From Yoonia sp. (GTDB lineage Bacteria; Pseudomonadota; Alphaproteobacteria; Rhodobacterales; Rhodobacteraceae), in contig NZ_JANQTS010000088.1 in the NCBI RefSeq assembly GCF_030731595.1, positions 1-36,179 on the forward strand: a DNA stretch of 36,179 bases. The letters are read 5' to 3'. The position numbers were made by a program, and so were the translations under genes. Below are positions 25,527 to 34,415 of the stretch, in pieces (positions within the stretch are counted from its first letter, which is position 1; every line of letters starts with the position of its first letter). The notes below the pieces were generated by a model. It searched no databases. It saw only the letters and a list, made by a program, of their open reading frames with translations, and was not told the DNA's origin.

Positions 25527-26132
25527 ATGTTTTACGAGCCAAAAAATGGGCACGGGTTGCCCCATAATCCATTCAACGCGGTCGTCACCCCGCGCCCGAT
25601 CGGCTGGATCGCCACCCGCAGCGCCGAAGGCCACGACAATCTGGCCCCCTATTCCTTTTTCAACGCGGTCGCTTACGAGCCGCCACAGGTCATGTTTGCC
25701 TCGACCAGCGCCAAGCCCGACCGCGATGGCACCAAGGACTCGGTCGCCAATATCCGCGAAACAGGCGTCTTTGCGGTGAACGTCGTGGAATACAGCGCGC
25801 GCGATCTGATGAACCAGACCTCTGGCCCGTGGGACCGCGCAACCGATGAATTTGCGCTGGCCGGGGTGGAAAAGGCAGACTGCACCATGATCAATTGCCC
25901 CCGCGTCGCAGGCAGCCCAGCCACGCTGGAATGTAAACTGACCCAGATCGTGCAATTGCCCGGTGCTGCCAATTTCGCTGTCTTCGGAGAGGTCATCGGC
26001 GTGCATTTGCGCGACGATTGCATGGTAGATGGCATGTTTGACCTGACCACCTTTAATCCCCTGACCCGTTTGGGATATCAGGATTATTCAGTGATCCGCG
26101 AGGTCTTTAGCCTCAAGCGCCCGGGGAATTAA
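25527..26132 (+). CDS. Flavin reductase-like (FMN-binding split-barrel) family protein
   Basis: A 201-residue protein of the flavin reductase-like family, expected to bind FMN. Features are the N-terminal [15 protein letters not shown], the flavin-contact segment [16 protein letters not shown], and [17 protein letters not shown] with the common E-x-x-x-F-x-x-A-G pattern downstream ([10 protein letters not shown]). The ATG at 25527 follows AAAGG at good spacing and matches the family start. It may reduce flavin for a partner monooxygenase, or act independently; no partner is adjacent. Its TAA interlocks with the TAA of the SulP gene (TTAA, 26129-26132). Confidence 0.9.
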   Translation: MFYEPKNGHGLPHNPFNAVVTPRPIGWIATRSAEGHDNLAPYSFFNAVAYEPPQVMFASTSAKPDRDGTKDSVANIRETGVFAVNVVEYSARDLMNQTSGPWDRATDEFALAGVEKADCTMINCPRVAGSPATLECKLTQIVQLPGAANFAVFGEVIGVHLRDDCMVDGMFDLTTFNPLTRLGYQDYSVIREVFSLKRPGN

Positions 26133-27745
26133 TGGCCTCCGATGATCCCTGTCTTGACGCTGTAATCCACCGCCAGTTCATAGTCCGGATCATCATCACT
26201 ATCGACGACAAGATGCCCTGCCTTTGACAAAAGCCGGTGACAGTCGCGGCTGAGGTGGCGCAACTGGATACGCTTGCCTTCGTCCTCGTATTTCAGGGCC
26301 ACCGCCTCGATGGCTTGCAAGGCCGACTGATCAACCACGCGGCTTTCGTCAAAATCAATGATGACAAGCGCAGGATCGGTGTCGATCTGGAACAATTCCG
26401 CAAACCCCTCGGAAGAGCCAAAAAACAGGGGGCCTTGCACTTGATAGACTTTCGCACCTTCGGGTGTCTGATAGGTGCGCGCATGGATGCGGCTTGCATT
26501 GTTCCACGCATAGGCCAGCGCCGAGACGATCACGCCAACCACAACAGCGGTGGCAAGGTCCGTAGCCACCGTCACAATCGTCACAAGGATCGTCACGAAA
26601 GCATCGGTGCGCGGCACCTTGCGCAGGATACGCAAAGAGTTCCACGCGAATGTCCCGATCACGACCATGAACATCACGCCGACCAATGCGGCCAAGGGAA
26701 TCCGTTCAATCAACCCGCTGGCAAAGAGGATAAAGGCCAGCAGAAACAATGCTGCCGCAACGCCAGCGACACGGGTGCGCCCGCCGGATTTTACGTTGAT
26801 CATGGATTGCCCGATCATCGCACAGCCACCCATGCCACCGAAAAACCCGGTAACGGTATTCGCAGCGCCTTGGGCGATACATTCCTGGCTCGCTCCGCCA
26901 CGCTTGCCGGTCATCTCGCCCACAAGGTTGAGGGTCAGCAAGCTTTCGATCAGGCCAATGGCCGCGAGGATCACTGCATAGGGCAGGATAATCTGGAAGG
27001 TCTCCCACGTCAGCGGCACCACCGGCAGATGGAAGGGCGGCAGACCGCCTTCGATGCTGGCCATGTCACCGACCACAGGCACATCCAAGCCAAAACCGAT
27101 CACAAGGGCGGCCACGATCCCGATCCCGGCCAATGGCGCAGGGACAGCTTTGGTGATCTTGGGCACAGCCCAGATGATCGCCATTGTCAGCGCCACCAAA
27201 GCCAGCATCAGAAAAAGCGGCGCACCGGACAGCCATTGCCCGTTGGCCATGCCGTGCCCTGCGGCCTCGGCCGTGCCGGGGACCTGGAATTGACCCATCT
27301 GGGCCAGGAAAATCACGATCGCAAGACCGTTCACAAAACCCAGCATCACCGGATGCGGCACAAGGCGGATGAACTTGCCCCAGCGCATGACCCCCACAAA
27401 TATCTGGATCAGCCCCATCAGAACGACTGTTGCAAAGAGGTATTCCACACCATGCACAGCGACGAGGCTCACCATGACGACAGCCAGCGCACCGGTCGCC
27501 CCTGAAATCATCCCAGGCCGACCGCCAAAAAGTGCAGTAATCAGACCCACGATGAAAGCGGCATAAAGGCCGACCAAAGGCTCGACCCCCGCCACGAAAG
27601 CAAAGGCCACAGCCTCGGGCACAAGGGCAAGTGCAACCGTCAGCCCTGACAGAATCTCGACCCGTAGCCGCGCGGGCGTCAGCGGCGCATCGGGATCACG
27701 AAGCGAAAGACTGTCAGCGAAACTCGCTAAAAGGGCGCGGGCCAT
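26129..27745 (-). CDS. SulP-family anion transporter with STAS domain
   Basis: A 538-residue inner-membrane transporter. The N-terminal and middle parts contain at least ten hydrophobic helices with the SulP signature near [15 protein letters not shown] and the [20 protein letters not shown] loop. A cytoplasmic STAS domain forms the last ~100 residues ([20 protein letters not shown]). The family carries sulfate, bicarbonate or dicarboxylates; the arrangement resembles BicA/YchM-like members, and in a marine cell sulfate or bicarbonate is plausible, but specificity cannot be read. The ATG follows AGGAAA at five bases. It is divergent from the methylthioadenosine phosphorylase gene (173 bases). 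Confidence 0.93.
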   Translation of the reverse strand: MARALLASFADSLSLRDPDAPLTPARLRVEILSGLTVALALVPEAVAFAFVAGVEPLVGLYAAFIVGLITALFGGRPGMISGATGALAVVMVSLVAVHGVEYLFATVVLMGLIQIFVGVMRWGKFIRLVPHPVMLGFVNGLAIVIFLAQMGQFQVPGTAEAAGHGMANGQWLSGAPLFLMLALVALTMAIIWAVPKITKAVPAPLAGIGIVAALVIGFGLDVPVVGDMASIEGGLPPFHLPVVPLTWETFQIILPYAVILAAIGLIESLLTLNLVGEMTGKRGGASQECIAQGAANTVTGFFGGMGGCAMIGQSMINVKSGGRTRVAGVAAALFLLAFILFASGLIERIPLAALVGVMFMVVIGTFAWNSLRILRKVPRTDAFVTILVTIVTVATDLATAVVVGVIVSALAYAWNNASRIHARTYQTPEGAKVYQVQGPLFFGSSEGFAELFQIDTDPALVIIDFDESRVVDQSALQAIEAVALKYEDEGKRIQLRHLSRDCHRLLSKAGHLVVDSDDDPDYELAVDYSVKTGIIGGH

Positions 27746-27796
27746 AAGATTTCCTGTCGTACCTGGGATGTTGGGGCGGGCCTATCGGACCCACCC

Positions 27797-27820
27797 GGGG
27801 TTGTCACCCCTTCAAAGGGG
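27797..27820 (+). repeat. Overlapping, mutually exclusive small hairpins upstream of mtnP
   Basis: GGGGT (27797-27801) can pair with ACCCC (27806-27810), while the same CCCC with the following TT can pair instead with AAGGGG (27815-27820). The two stems share the central C-run. It lies about 100 bases before the mtnP start and is not followed by a usable T-run. Possible leader switch or operator; could be chance. Confidence 0.25.
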
Positions 27821-27918
27821 ACCATTTTGCTGTGTTGCGGCAGTGGCACGGCGTGACCACTTCACATTTGGCGAAATCCGCTTCACTGTCCTTGGACCAC
27901 GACAAAACGAGAGGGACG

Positions 27919-28800
27919 ATGCAGACAAAGATCGGGATTATCGGCGGGTCCGGTATCTATGACATGGACGGGCTGGAAAATGCGGCGTGGGTCTCGGTGG
28001 ACAGCCCTTGGGGGCAGCCTTCGGATGCGATCCTCACAGGACAACTGCACGGGGTTGCGATGGCCTTTTTGCCGCGTCACGGGCGGGGCCATGTGCATTC
28101 GCCCACAACGGTCCCTTACCGCGCCAATATCGACGCGCTCAAACGGCTGGGGGTGACAGATATCATCAGCGTCAGCGCCTGCGGGTCTTTCCGCGAGGAA
28201 CTGGCGCCGGGTGATTTCGTCATTGTCGATCAGTTCATCGACCGGACTTTTGCGCGGGAAAAATCATTTTTCGGGACAGGCTGTGTGGCGCATGTCAGCG
28301 TGGCCCATCCGACCTGCGACAGGCTGTCGGACGCCTGCGAAACCGCAGGGCGCAACGCTGGCATCACGATCCACAGAGGTGGCACCTATCTGGCGATGGA
28401 AGGCCCGCAGTTTTCGTCCATGGCCGAAAGCAAAATGTACCGCCAATGGGGCTGCGATGTCATCGGCATGACCAATATGCCGGAAGCCAAACTCGCCCGC
28501 GAGGCCGAGATGTGCTATGCCTCGGTCGCCATGATCACTGACTACGACAGTTGGCACCCCGACCACGGGGCCGTCGATATCACCGAAATCATCGCCACAC
28601 TGCAAGGCAACGGCAGCAAAGCCCGTGACCTGATCGCTGGCCTGCCTGCCTTGCTGGGACCTGAGCGCGCGCCCTGCCCGCATGGCTGCGACCAGGCTTT
28701 GGAATACGCGATCATGACAGCCCCTGACAAACGTGACCCTGCCCTTATGTCCAAACTCGACGCCATCGCCGGCCGCATCCTTTCGAAAGCACATGCATGA
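27919..28800 (+). CDS. mtnP: 5'-methylthioadenosine phosphorylase
   Basis: A 293-residue phosphorylase splitting methylthioadenosine into adenine and methylthioribose-1-phosphate. The N-terminal [15 protein letters not shown], the phosphate-binding [20 protein letters not shown], the [17 protein letters not shown] segment and the base-binding [20 protein letters not shown] with TDYDSWH mark the MTAP branch of the purine nucleoside phosphorylases; Asp in TDYD favours adenine. GAGGG precedes the ATG at 27919. It overlaps apt by four bases, which then recycles the adenine formed. Other methionine-salvage genes are not in the window. Confidence 0.96.
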   Translation: MQTKIGIIGGSGIYDMDGLENAAWVSVDSPWGQPSDAILTGQLHGVAMAFLPRHGRGHVHSPTTVPYRANIDALKRLGVTDIISVSACGSFREELAPGDFVIVDQFIDRTFAREKSFFGTGCVAHVSVAHPTCDRLSDACETAGRNAGITIHRGGTYLAMEGPQFSSMAESKMYRQWGCDVIGMTNMPEAKLAREAEMCYASVAMITDYDSWHPDHGAVDITEIIATLQGNGSKARDLIAGLPALLGPERAPCPHGCDQALEYAIMTAPDKRDPALMSKLDAIAGRILSKAHA

Positions 28801-29327
28801 AAACCGTCCAAGACTATATCCGCACAATCCCCGATTTTCCGCATGAAGGGATCATGTTCCGCGACGTGACCACTCTGTTTAGTGATGCGCGCGGTTTCAG
28901 GATCGCCATCGACCAGTTGCTACACCCCTATGCGGGCCAGCCCATCGACAAGGTGGTGGGGCTGGAGGCACGCGGGTTCATCCTTGGCGGAGCGATTGCG
29001 CACCAGCTTTCGCTTGGCTTCGTGCCGATCCGCAAGAAAGGCAAGCTGCCCGGCAAGACCATCGAACAGGACTACACGCTCGAATACGGCAAGGCCACGA
29101 TGGAGGTCCACGACGACGCGCTGCAGCCCGGTGAAAAGGTGCTGCTGGTCGATGATTTGCTGGCCACAGGCGGCACAGCCGAGGCGGGGATCAAGCTGAT
29201 CGAACGCATGGGGGCCGAAGTCATCGGCTGCGCGTTCATCATCGACCTGCCCGATCTGGGAGGGCGCAAGAAACTCGAAGCGCTCGGCATGGCCGTGCAT
29301 ACGCTCTGCGCCTTCGAGGGCGAATAG
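28797..29327 (+). CDS. apt: Adenine phosphoribosyltransferase
   Basis: A 176-residue enzyme joining adenine and PRPP to give AMP. The PRPP-binding motif [17 protein letters not shown] is at about residues 116-132, and [21 protein letters not shown] and [11 protein letters not shown] are family hallmarks. Start ATG overlaps the mtnP stop (ATGA, 28797-28800), implying translational coupling and direct use of the adenine released by MtnP. Confidence 0.98.
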   Translation: MKTVQDYIRTIPDFPHEGIMFRDVTTLFSDARGFRIAIDQLLHPYAGQPIDKVVGLEARGFILGGAIAHQLSLGFVPIRKKGKLPGKTIEQDYTLEYGKATMEVHDDALQPGEKVLLVDDLLATGGTAEAGIKLIERMGAEVIGCAFIIDLPDLGGRKKLEALGMAVHTLCAFEGE

Positions 29328-29368
29328 CGGATTACCCATCTCTCCCACATGACCGACAACCGCCTGCG

Positions 29369-29785
29369 CTAACCGTCCCGTCCGGGATCGTCTCGATTAT
29401 TCGAGAACAACGCAATCTTGTTTCCTTGAGGGTCGCGGAGGTAGCCAACATAAAAATGAGGCCCATAGGCCGCGCGAAAGCCCGGCTTGCCTTCGTCCGA
29501 ACCGCCTGCGGCAAGGGCTGCGGCGTGAAGTTCACGAACCTGCATTTGACTGGGCGCCTCGAATGCAATCATCGTACCGTTACCCGCGGAAGCCGGACGC
29601 CCATCGAATGTTGGCTTAACATAGAAATCCGGAAAAACGGGAGGCTGCCCGGGTTCAACCGGCAGCGCGTAACTGAGGCCCTCTGGTCCCTCAGCAAGCC
29701 CGTAACCAAGGACTGGCAGGAAAGCCCCGTAGAAACGTTTTGCGCGAACCAGATCGTCTGCACCGACAGTTACATAGGCAATCAT
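29369..29785 (-). CDS. VOC-family (glyoxalase/bleomycin-resistance fold) protein
   Basis: A 138-residue single-module vicinal oxygen chelate protein. The start MIAYVTVGADDLVRAKRFYG and the end PHFYVGYLRDPQGNKIALF are typical of the fold; metal-ligand candidates are few (the usual N-terminal His is replaced by the YVTVG context), so it may be non-metal or non-enzymatic. The ATG at 29785 follows GCGGAG. It is 41 bases from the convergent apt gene and 26 bases after the FAD-dependent dehydrogenase on the same strand, so possibly the last gene of that transcript. Function unknown. Confidence 0.87.
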   Translation of the reverse strand: MIAYVTVGADDLVRAKRFYGAFLPVLGYGLAEGPEGLSYALPVEPGQPPVFPDFYVKPTFDGRPASAGNGTMIAFEAPSQMQVRELHAAALAAGGSDEGKPGFRAAYGPHFYVGYLRDPQGNKIALFSNNRDDPGRDG

Positions 29786-29811
29786 GCTCCGCGTCCCTTT
29801 CCGATGTTTGA

Positions 29812-31224
29812 CTACTTCTGCCGCAACACAGCGCCGGGGTTCATGATCCCCAAAGGATCAAGCGCATCCTTGATCGCGCGCAACATGGCCAGTTTCGCGG
29901 GATCACCATAGGTCTCGAGGTCCTTGACCTTGAGCCGCCCGATCCCGTGTTCCGCACTCACCGATCCCTCCAATGCGTGGACCAGATCATGGACCACGCG
30001 CTTGACCTGCGGACGCTCAGCCTCATAGTCCGCACGGTTCCGGCCGGGCATGGGAAAGACGTTGTAATGCAGGTTTCCATCGCCCAGATGCCCGAAACAA
30101 TTGATGCGGAACGCCCCGACCTGCGCCAAGGCCTGCCCCGCGCGGTCGATGAATGCGGGCACCGCACTGAGCGGGACAGAAATATCATGCGAACTGACCG
30201 ATCCGATCCGGCGGTTCGCCTCTGGGATCGTTTCGCGGATGTACCAGAAGGCATCACGCTGGGCGTTGCTTTGGGCGATCACACCATCGGTGACCAGCCC
30301 TGCGTCAAAGGCCGCTTCAAACAAACCTTCAAGCGCGTCCTCGGGGCTCAGACCGCCGGGTAATCCCACATCAATCAGCACGCACCATTCAGGGATTTCC
30401 GCAAAGGGTTGCTTCACGTCCATCCCGACCTCGGCCAGAAAATCAAAGCCGTTGCGATGCATGATCTCGAACGCGGACACGCCATCACCGATCCGGCTGC
30501 CCGCCAGCGCCAGCAGTTCCAAAGCCGCCGCTGGCGATGGCACCGCCATCATCGCAGCCCCGACCCCGACCGGACGCGGCACCATTTTCAGCGCGGCCGC
30601 GGTGATGATACCCAAGGTCCCTTCGGCCCCGATCATCAGGTTGCGCAAATCATAGCCGGTGTTGTCCTTGCGCAAACGCGTCAGCCCGTGCCAGATCGTG
30701 CCATCAGGGCGCACGACCTCGACCCCGAGACATTGCGCACGCGCATTGCCGTAGCGCAGCACATTCACGCCGCCGGCATTGGTTGATAGCAGTCCACCGA
30801 TCCGCGCCGATCCCTCCGAGGCCAGTGACAAGGGAAACAATCGCCCCACGTCTTCGGCGGCTTTCTGGACGTCCGCCAGAATCACACCGGCATCACAGAC
30901 CAGAACGTTTTCAGACGGATAGATTGCGCGGATACGGTTCATCCGCTCCAGCGACAAGACCACTGGCCGCAGGCCATCCTGCAAAAGCTGCCCGCCCACC
31001 AAGCCGGTCCCGCCACTGTAAGGGACAATCCCGATCCGCGCCTCGGCACAGGCGCGCACGACGGCGGCCACCTCTTCGGTACTGCTTGGCGCCACAACAA
31101 ACCCCTGGCCTGCCCAGCGCCCGCGCGGCTCTGTGACATAGGGTGCTGTGTCGGGCTTGAACGCTGCCGCAGGCAAGAGCCCATGCAAGATCTCTTCGAA
31201 AGCGGATGTGACTGGATTAAGCAT
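29812..31224 (-). CDS. FAD-linked D-2-hydroxyacid dehydrogenase (GlcD/D2HGDH-like)
   Basis: A 470-residue flavoprotein of the GlcD / D-2-hydroxyglutarate dehydrogenase group, oxidising a D-2-hydroxyacid to the 2-oxoacid. The PCMH-type FAD domain shows IVPYSGGTGLVGGQ (about residues 66-79), GGLLSTNAGGVNVLRYGNAR and MIGAEGTLGIITAA. The C-terminal domain has the metal-site segment FGHLGDGNLHYNVFP and SAEHGIGRLK, both catalytically important in the family. GAGGG precedes the ATG at 31224. Candidate substrates are D-2-hydroxyglutarate or D-lactate; sequence does not decide. It follows the MetE-like gene by 60 bases with no obvious terminator between. Confidence 0.93.
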   Translation of the reverse strand: MLNPVTSAFEEILHGLLPAAAFKPDTAPYVTEPRGRWAGQGFVVAPSSTEEVAAVVRACAEARIGIVPYSGGTGLVGGQLLQDGLRPVVLSLERMNRIRAIYPSENVLVCDAGVILADVQKAAEDVGRLFPLSLASEGSARIGGLLSTNAGGVNVLRYGNARAQCLGVEVVRPDGTIWHGLTRLRKDNTGYDLRNLMIGAEGTLGIITAAALKMVPRPVGVGAAMMAVPSPAAALELLALAGSRIGDGVSAFEIMHRNGFDFLAEVGMDVKQPFAEIPEWCVLIDVGLPGGLSPEDALEGLFEAAFDAGLVTDGVIAQSNAQRDAFWYIRETIPEANRRIGSVSSHDISVPLSAVPAFIDRAGQALAQVGAFRINCFGHLGDGNLHYNVFPMPGRNRADYEAERPQVKRVVHDLVHALEGSVSAEHGIGRLKVKDLETYGDPAKLAMLRAIKDALDPLGIMNPGAVLRQK

Positions 31225-31284
31225 GTGAGGCCCCCTCTTACCTTATGCTAAATGGGGCAAAACCGCAGGCAGTCCAACCGAATT

Positions 31285-32409
31285 CTAGCGCGCGAGTGCG
31301 GCCCCTTCGGCCAATGCGCCCAGCTTCGCATACGCGATCTGCGGATCGACGGCGCCAAAGCCTGCGAAGGTTCCGAAACCGCAATCCGATCCGGCAATCA
31401 CACGCTCTGCACCGACGATATCGACAAAGCGCCCGATGCGCTCTGCCACAAGCTGGGGGTGTTCGACGAAATTGGTCGTTGTATCGACAACGCCCGGTAC
31501 CAGCACCTTGTCATCGGGGATATCCGCCGCACGGTCACGGAACACGGCCCATTCGTGGCCATGACGCGGGTTCGATGTTTCAAACAGCACATAGCGCGAT
31601 TTGGTCGACATCAGCGTGTCGAACATCTTGGCCATCGGGATATCGCAGACATGCGGCCCTTCATAATTGCCCCAGCAGATATGCACACGCACTTTCTCCG
31701 CCGGAATATCCGAAAGCGCATGGTTCAGCGCCTCCACATGGCTTGCCGCGATCTTGAGGAATTCATCATCCGACAGATCGTTGAACAGCATATGCCGCGA
31801 CAGCGCCAGATCAGGACAATCCAGTTGCAGATCAAGGCCCGCAGCGACAATTGTCTCGTATTCCGCTTTCATCGCATCGGCCAAAGCGGCCAGGTAGGCC
31901 TCGCGGGTCTTGTAGAAATCGTTCTGCAAGAACAGCGAAATCACACCCGGCGATGCCGCATTCATGAACCCGCGCGCGGCACCATGCTGGGCCATCGCTG
32001 CTTGCAGGTTGGCGATATCCTTTTCCAACTCGCCCTGCCCTTTGGATGTCACTTCGCCCACGCACATCGGGCGGGCGTATTTCGGCGTGCCGCCTTCGGC
32101 CGCCAAGCGTTTGAGAAAAGTGGGAAAGAGCTTAAGATCAGCTGGCGCATTGCGCGGGCTGTCGCCGTCAAAGCCGGTGTAGCGGTCTTTGACATAGGTC
32201 GCATAGCTGATCTTGGATGTCTCGCCGTCGCTGACAATATCAATGCCCGCGTCCACCTGCTTTTTCACGGTGTCAGAGACAGCAACGGTCATGGCGGCGT
32301 CAAAATCAGCACTATCGTAAGGCGTGCCGTGTTCACGGGCGAAGATGAAATCGACAACCTCTTGGGTACGGGGCAAAGAACCCACATGCGTTGTTAAGAC
32401 TTTCGACAT
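31285..32409 (-). CDS. MetE-type zinc methyltransferase (stand-alone C-terminal-domain family)
   Basis: A 374-residue protein equal in extent to the catalytic C-terminal half of cobalamin-independent methionine synthase. All four zinc ligands are present: His243 and Cys245 in VRVHICWGNYEG, Glu277 in VLFETSNP and Cys343 in GSDCGFGTF. The start MSKVLTTHVGSLPR and GVVDTTTNFVEHPQ are also family marks. It lacks the MetE N-terminal domain. Such proteins include methionine synthases with other methyl donors and alkyl transferases to a thiol, so methionine synthesis is not assured. AAGGA precedes the ATG. It is the last gene of the tight leftward unit with the cupin, SnoaL-like, LacI and SDR genes, which suggests a role in substrate demethylation (inference). 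Confidence 0.88.
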   Translation of the reverse strand: MSKVLTTHVGSLPRTQEVVDFIFAREHGTPYDSADFDAAMTVAVSDTVKKQVDAGIDIVSDGETSKISYATYVKDRYTGFDGDSPRNAPADLKLFPTFLKRLAAEGGTPKYARPMCVGEVTSKGQGELEKDIANLQAAMAQHGAARGFMNAASPGVISLFLQNDFYKTREAYLAALADAMKAEYETIVAAGLDLQLDCPDLALSRHMLFNDLSDDEFLKIAASHVEALNHALSDIPAEKVRVHICWGNYEGPHVCDIPMAKMFDTLMSTKSRYVLFETSNPRHGHEWAVFRDRAADIPDDKVLVPGVVDTTTNFVEHPQLVAERIGRFVDIVGAERVIAGSDCGFGTFAGFGAVDPQIAYAKLGALAEGAALAR

Positions 32410-32430
32410 TGCATCATCCTTTTGTTGTGT

Positions 32431-33396
32431 TCAGCCCTGCCACGTCGGACCAGCAGCGTCACCGGTGGCAACCACATGGTACAAACTGGCCTCGCCCGTC
32501 ATGGAAGGGACGGCATTATGGGGGATGTTTTCGGGGAACGACATTGTGTCGCCCGGTGCCAGCGTGACACTGCCGCCATCCCAATTGACCCGCCAATGCC
32601 CACGCATCGGCATAAGGACCGAAGGGCGGTCATGCTGGTGCATCTCTTCAGAGGCAGAGTTACGGTTCATCAAGGCGACCTCGAAACCGGGCCTGTCTTT
32701 CAAGACGCCCTTTTCGCCGATCACCTGAATGGGGGTCTGGTCGGCCATCGCCATCAGGTCCCAATACCGCGCGACAAAACCGGGCACGACCGTGCGGGCT
32801 GTAGGCTCGGGGAAATCGGCCAGTTCGGCCTCGGTCAGAACAGGCATCAGGCCGATTCCGTCCGGCAGGCTTTGGCCCTTCTTGCTATCGTAGAGCTTGC
32901 CATTGTCACCAAGAACCAAGCCGTGGGCTTGCGCATCCTCGATCACTTGCGGTGCCCAGATGACTCCACCGCCCGCATCGTCACCGCCAAGCACAGCCAT
33001 GATCATCCCGTAATCAGTGCCGATATTTTCGAACCCGCGGAAAATGCCGGTCGGGATATTGATGATATCGCCTTCTTCCAGCACGACCTCGCCTGCGGTT
33101 CCCCAGCGCCCCCAGAAAAACCGCCAGCGGCCTTTCAGAACAAAGAACACCTCGGCCGTGCGGTGGCTGTGGAGCGAGTTGCGGCATTTGGGCGGTTGCC
33201 CCGCCGCGCCGATGTTGAACCCATGCGGGATGGCGATATGGACGTGCTGGTCGGGGCTTTCCGAGACACCGCCACCGATGATGGTGAAGTTCTCTTTCTG
33301 GTCCGATCCCGGCGTATGGGCGTCTATAAAAGCCGTCTTGCAGGGGCGCAGATCACCATAGCGCACGATCCGGCTTTCCATTTCAGCGGGGGTCAT
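32431..33396 (-). CDS. Bicupin protein with complementary incomplete metal sites
   Basis: A 321-residue two-domain cupin. The first cupin shows His76, His78 and Glu82 of the HxHxxxE motif (LHSHRTAEVFFVLKG), but Arg120 stands where the second-motif His belongs (PTGIFRGF). The second has His253 and His255 (MHQHDRPS) and His293 in FPENIPHN, but Ser259 replaces the Glu. So each half lacks a different ligand. Bicupins of this shape include ring-cleaving dioxygenases and isomerases or hydrolases; the reaction is unknown. GGAAG precedes the ATG at 33396. It lies 21 bases before the MetE-like gene and 32 bases after the SnoaL-like gene. Confidence 0.85.
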   Translation of the reverse strand: MTPAEMESRIVRYGDLRPCKTAFIDAHTPGSDQKENFTIIGGGVSESPDQHVHIAIPHGFNIGAAGQPPKCRNSLHSHRTAEVFFVLKGRWRFFWGRWGTAGEVVLEEGDIINIPTGIFRGFENIGTDYGMIMAVLGGDDAGGGVIWAPQVIEDAQAHGLVLGDNGKLYDSKKGQSLPDGIGLMPVLTEAELADFPEPTARTVVPGFVARYWDLMAMADQTPIQVIGEKGVLKDRPGFEVALMNRNSASEEMHQHDRPSVLMPMRGHWRVNWDGGSVTLAPGDTMSFPENIPHNAVPSMTGEASLYHVVATGDAAGPTWQG

Positions 33397-33428
33397 TTGG
33401 TCTTCCTTTTTTCACACGAGCCAAAGGG

Positions 33429-34415
33429 CTAACCTTTTGACTGCAACAAGATCTGCTTCCAGATCGCGACTTCATCATAAAGCGCAAACTCGCGGCGCAG
33501 GCCGACGCCGTCCGGCCCGTAGGGTCCGAATTCAGCGTGGCAAATGCCCATCACATGCACATGCGCGCCTGTCGGTGCGCCGAAACTGCCCCAGCCGTCG
33601 TGCAGGCCATCCAGCGACCAGCGGATCGCGGCGCGGGGGCTCAGCATATCGGCATCCATCCCGATCTGATGGTGAATCTTGAACGCTGCCTGCGGAAAAG
33701 ACGACCGCAGCCCGACCCAGAACGCCAAAATTCCGTCCCATCCCGTGACCCGCTTTGCACCGGCATATTCACCGATGCAGGCGCGGTCATAGGTATCGCG
33801 GATATGGTTGAAATCGTGCTGCATGATCCGCATCAGCGTGTCGGCATAGCGCTGGCCCCACGGATTATCGTTCCCTGTCCCGTGATAGCCGCCATCGACA
33901 TCCATCGCGGGGGTAAACGGCTTGCTCGCCATGTCCGGCCCGCCTTCGCGCGCGATCAGGCCTGCGGCATAGTCGCGGGGGTCCATCCCCAACTGCCGCA
34001 CGATGCCGCCATAGTCGCGCACCAGCCATTCGTCATAGATCGTGTCTTCCTTGGCGGCACAATCGGCGATGACATAGACCTGCCAGTGCTTGCCTGTCGC
34101 AGGCCCGAATTGCCCGTCGCGGGTATGTGTGGCTTTGGTCAGCAAACGATGCGAGGACAGATAACCGGTGATTTCATCGCCCGACCAGATCACATCTTCG
34201 CCCAAGAGTTCCCTGTCAGGAAACTCGTTGATCGTCGCCATCGTCGAGGCGATGACGGCCTGATTGCCGATGCTGACACCCATGGGCGAGCGCACGGGTA
34301 TGTCGGGGGCATAGTAATGATTGAGCGTACCCACACCGCGATCTTCCCAAATCTCTTTGGTGATCCCGATGATGTAATCGGGGAAATCTTTCCAGCGGTT
34401 GGAAAAACCCTTCAT
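33429..34415 (-). CDS. Double SnoaL-like (NTF2-fold) protein
   Basis: A 328-residue protein made of two NTF2/SnoaL-like modules (about residues 1-145 and 185-325). Each module has an N-terminal helix pair, a segment like LNHYYAPDIPVRSPMG or YAGAKRVTGWDGILAF, and then long strands ending in DEWLVRDYGGIVRQL and RREFALYDEVAIWKQI. SnoaL-like folds include cyclases, isomerases, hydrolases and dehydratases; catalytic candidates such as the Asp/His pairs cannot be assigned safely. The ATG overlaps the LacI stop by four bases (34412-34415), so it is translationally coupled to the regulator. Function unknown; context points to the same catabolic route. Confidence 0.82.
   Translation of the reverse strand: MKGFSNRWKDFPDYIIGITKEIWEDRGVGTLNHYYAPDIPVRSPMGVSIGNQAVIASTMATINEFPDRELLGEDVIWSGDEITGYLSSHRLLTKATHTRDGQFGPATGKHWQVYVIADCAAKEDTIYDEWLVRDYGGIVRQLGMDPRDYAAGLIAREGGPDMASKPFTPAMDVDGGYHGTGNDNPWGQRYADTLMRIMQHDFNHIRDTYDRACIGEYAGAKRVTGWDGILAFWVGLRSSFPQAAFKIHHQIGMDADMLSPRAAIRWSLDGLHDGWGSFGAPTGAHVHVMGICHAEFGPYGPDGVGLRREFALYDEVAIWKQILLQSKG

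Noticed and set aside
26237..27505. Long open frame antisense to the SulP gene.
   Set aside because: The product is extremely rich in His, Gln and Asp with no domain pattern, and it mirrors the hydrophobic codons of the transporter.
17803..27803. A 17-base string beginning GGACCCACC recurs at 17803-17819 and 27787-27803.
   Set aside because: One copy is inside the coding sequence of the AcuC-like gene, no third copy was noticed, and in GC-rich DNA of this length one such match is near chance.
32410..32430. Possible SAM or other methionine-related riboswitch before the MetE-like gene.
   Set aside because: Only 21 bases separate it from the cupin gene, and they hold just the ribosome-binding site.
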